Shown: in pieces, positions 62,071-64,000 of the stretch
How the letters are laid out: every line of letters begins with the position of its first letter
Numbering within the stretch: position 1 is the first letter of the stretch
Assembly (NCBI RefSeq): GCF_900129765.1
Contig: NZ_FQWU01000002.1
Coordinates: 930,001 to 994,000, forward strand
Direction: 5' to 3'
DNA length: 64,000 nt
Source of the DNA: Massilia sp. CF038
GTDB taxonomy: Bacteria; Pseudomonadota; Gammaproteobacteria; Burkholderiales; Burkholderiaceae_D
The notes under the pieces: generated by a model
The model's database searches: none
Told to the model about the DNA's origin: nothing
Seen by the model: the letters and a program-made list of their open reading frames with translations, nothing else
Translations under genes and position numbers: made by a program

Positions 62071-63852
62071 ATGGATCGCCGCCGCTTCCTACGCAGTTCC
62101 CTTTACTTCACCGTCGTCTCGGCCAGCGCATCGCTGGCCGCGTGTGGCGGCAGCGACGATGGGGCAGCGCCGCCCCCGCCCGACGCCTTCTCGTTCCCCT
62201 CCGGCCTGGCCAGCGGCGACCCGAAAGACAGTAGCGTCGTGTTCTGGACGCGCTGCCTGAGCAACAAGGGCGTGGAAAACGTCCCCTTGAAGCTGGAGGT
62301 CTCGACCACCAGCAGTTTCGACGCACTGGCAGCCAGCGTGGCGCTCACCGCCACCCGCCAGTACGATTACACGGTGCGCGCCAAGGTCACCGGCCTGGCC
62401 CCCGCGACCAAGTATTTTTACCGCTTTGTCGCAGGCCAGGACAAGACGCCGGTTGGCGAAACCAAAACCGCGCCAGCGCCCACCAGCACCCCGGCCCAGT
62501 TACGCTTTGCCTGGCTTACCTGCCAGGACTGGAGCGTGAACCATTGGGCTGCCATGGAACTGATCGCGGCCGAAGATCTGGACTTGCTGGTGCACCTGGG
62601 CGACTACATCTACGAGAGCGTGGGTGCCAGCTTCCAGAACGGCCACGCCGAGCCGGATCACAAGCGCCTGACTCTGCCCAACGGCAGCGCGCGCGGCAAT
62701 GCGGTCGTGGCCACCACACTGGACGACTACCGCTCGCTGTACCGCAGCTACCGCAGCGACCCGCGCCTGCGTGAACTGCACCGCAAATTCCCGATGGTGG
62801 CGATCTGGGACGACCACGAATTTTCCGACGACTGCTGGCAGGATCACCAGACCTACGACAACGCCAACACGCAGGAGACCAGCCGCCGCCGCAGCGCCAC
62901 CCAGGCTTGGGCCGAGAACATGCCGATTGACTTTGGCGACCTGTCCTTCGATCTGGCCAAGCAGACCTATGACAATATCCGCATCTACCGCGATTTCCGC
63001 TTCGGCACCCTGATGCATCTGGTGATGACGGACCAGCGCCTGTACCGCGACGACCACGTGGTCGGCGAAGCGGAGCTGGCCCGCCTGCTTACCCACGATT
63101 CCGTCACCGGCGACGACAAGATCGGCGCGCGCTATTTTGTGCCGCTGCCCCTGTTAAAGCAGTTCGAAAGTCTTGACGGGGTCCTGCTGGGGCGGGCGCC
63201 GGCGATTCTGGGCACCACCCAGACCCAGTGGTGGAAAGAGACGCTTAAAGGCTCGCAAGCCAGCTGGAAGGTATGGGGCAACGAAGTCACGCTCAACCGC
63301 ATGTGGATCGATTTGCGCGCCTCGGCACCGCCGCCCTACAACAACCAGTATGTGGTCAACGCGGACGCGTGGGACGGCTATCCGGCGCACCGGGCCGAAC
63401 TGATGGGCTTTTTGAAGACCAACGCCATCAAGAACGTGGTGGCAATTACCGGCGACCTGCATGCCTTCCAGTGCGGCGTGATCCGCGATAATCCGGACCC
63501 GCTGGTGGGTACGCCAGTGGCGGTGGATTTTGTGGCAGCCGGCATTTCCAGCGACTCGTTCTATCAGTATCTGAAAGATGGCGCGGGCGCCACGCCACTG
63601 GCGCCGCTGGTGGCCACACCCGCCACCTTCGATGCTGTCATGCGCGGCAATAACCCGGACCTGCTGTATGCCGATCATGATGCACAGGGCTTTGCGATTG
63701 CCACCGTCACGGCAGCCTCGTTCAGCGTGGTGTTCCACAAGGTGAAGCGTCTGAATGCGGATGGCAGCAAGCCAGCCAGCCCGCTGCTGAAGAAAACGAA
63801 AATCACGCTGGCGCTGGGATCGACCACGCCGGTCATTGAAGACAATATCTAA
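62071..63852 (+). CDS. PhoD-family alkaline phosphatase (Tat lipoprotein)
   Basis: A 593-residue phosphatase/phosphodiesterase. The N-terminus RRRFLRSSLYFTVVSASASLAACGG combines a twin-arginine motif with a lipobox (LAAC). A PhoD_N domain (SGLASGDPKDSSVVFWTR) precedes the metallophosphoesterase with HLGDYIYE, WDDHEFSDD and ITGDLHAF, which hold the metal ligands. It is likely an extracytoplasmic enzyme for phosphate scavenging. Its promoter region is shared with the divergent fusion gene; no Pho box was identified. Confidence 0.93.
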   Translation: MDRRRFLRSSLYFTVVSASASLAACGGSDDGAAPPPPDAFSFPSGLASGDPKDSSVVFWTRCLSNKGVENVPLKLEVSTTSSFDALAASVALTATRQYDYTVRAKVTGLAPATKYFYRFVAGQDKTPVGETKTAPAPTSTPAQLRFAWLTCQDWSVNHWAAMELIAAEDLDLLVHLGDYIYESVGASFQNGHAEPDHKRLTLPNGSARGNAVVATTLDDYRSLYRSYRSDPRLRELHRKFPMVAIWDDHEFSDDCWQDHQTYDNANTQETSRRRSATQAWAENMPIDFGDLSFDLAKQTYDNIRIYRDFRFGTLMHLVMTDQRLYRDDHVVGEAELARLLTHDSVTGDDKIGARYFVPLPLLKQFESLDGVLLGRAPAILGTTQTQWWKETLKGSQASWKVWGNEVTLNRMWIDLRASAPPPYNNQYVVNADAWDGYPAHRAELMGFLKTNAIKNVVAITGDLHAFQCGVIRDNPDPLVGTPVAVDFVAAGISSDSFYQYLKDGAGATPLAPLVATPATFDAVMRGNNPDLLYADHDAQGFAIATVTAASFSVVFHKVKRLNADGSKPASPLLKKTKITLALGSTTPVIEDNI

Positions 63853-63872
63853 GCGCGTAACGACGATGGGGA

Positions 63873-64000
63873 CTACTGGTACTTCGCCAGTATCGTCCCC
63901 ACTTTCCCCTCTTTGACCATTTGCGTAATGGCCAGATCCACTTCCGCCAGCGTCACCCGCCCCTTCGGCGACACCGCGCACTGCCCCATGTAATTTTTTA
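63873..64000 (-). CDS. C-terminal end of a probable amino-acid-type solute-binding protein
   Basis: Only the last 42 codons are in the window; the gene continues beyond its right edge. The translation runs KNYMGQCAVSPKGRVTLAEV, then DLAITQMVKEGKVGTILAKYQ and a TAG stop. The pattern A-x-x-M-x-x-x-G-x-V-x-x-I-L-x-K-Y is typical for the end of SBP_bac_3 periplasmic binding proteins. The frame is too short for firm assignment. Confidence 0.55.
   Translation of the reverse strand, partial: KNYMGQCAVSPKGRVTLAEVDLAITQMVKEGKVGTILAKYQ

Overview
The window reads as chromosomal DNA of a high-GC betaproteobacterium. The Eps-type exopolysaccharide genes, the tol-pal-cpoB end followed by tRNA-Lys, and the mix of secreted enzymes suggest an Oxalobacteraceae member (Massilia, Telluria, Duganella or Janthinobacterium type). 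This placement rests on gene content and recognised protein families, not on a search. No phage, insertion sequence or CRISPR array is visible.

Layout. 1-2100: the end of tolB, then pal and cpoB (cell-envelope Tol-Pal system), then tRNA-Lys with a consensus promoter and a strong terminator. 2101-3150: an inverted array of 10-bp repeats and a DUF1345 membrane protein. 3203-26305: a 22-gene minus-strand exopolysaccharide operon. It starts with the outer-membrane protein EpsL and the priming transferase, continues with EpsD/EpsE/EpsF/EpsG, a flippase, a polymerase-like protein, several glycosyltransferases and three acyltransferases, and ends with sugar-nucleotide enzymes (UDP-glucose dehydrogenase, GalE, a nucleotidyltransferase). 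Many genes overlap by ATGA, which suggests translational coupling. The set is of the exosortase-B-associated type, but no exosortase or EpsI is present in the locus. An uncharacterised secreted protein in this operon has a lipoprotein paralogue just across the AT-rich divergent promoter region (26306-26998).

28335-35844: a small CSC-type secreted protein, then a TetR regulator and a five-gene operon. The operon encodes a Tat-exported aldonolactone-oxidase-like flavoprotein, a Tat-like exported PLP fold-III enzyme, a DUF2147 protein, a TorF-like outer-membrane protein and a neutral ceramidase. A perfect palindrome overlaps the -35 element of its promoter. I infer a TetR-controlled extracytoplasmic ceramide/sphingosine degradation system; this is the most interesting proposal here.

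35837-50563: mostly housekeeping and accessory genes: a secreted HEND-motif protein, a PLP decarboxylase, DUF3293, PBP1C with its alpha-2-macroglobulin partner, a cystine-type symporter, a histidine phosphatase and NAD(P)HX dehydratase. 50564-55855: an FNR-like box ahead of a Gly/Ser/Thr-repeat lipoprotein, and an RND efflux pair. 56024-64000: a divergent PAP2 protein, a REC-AraC response regulator, a DUF475/TerC protein, a small membrane protein, a REP-like repeat, a deacetylase-caspase-EF-hand-TPR fusion, a PhoD-type phosphatase, and the end of a probable solute-binding protein.
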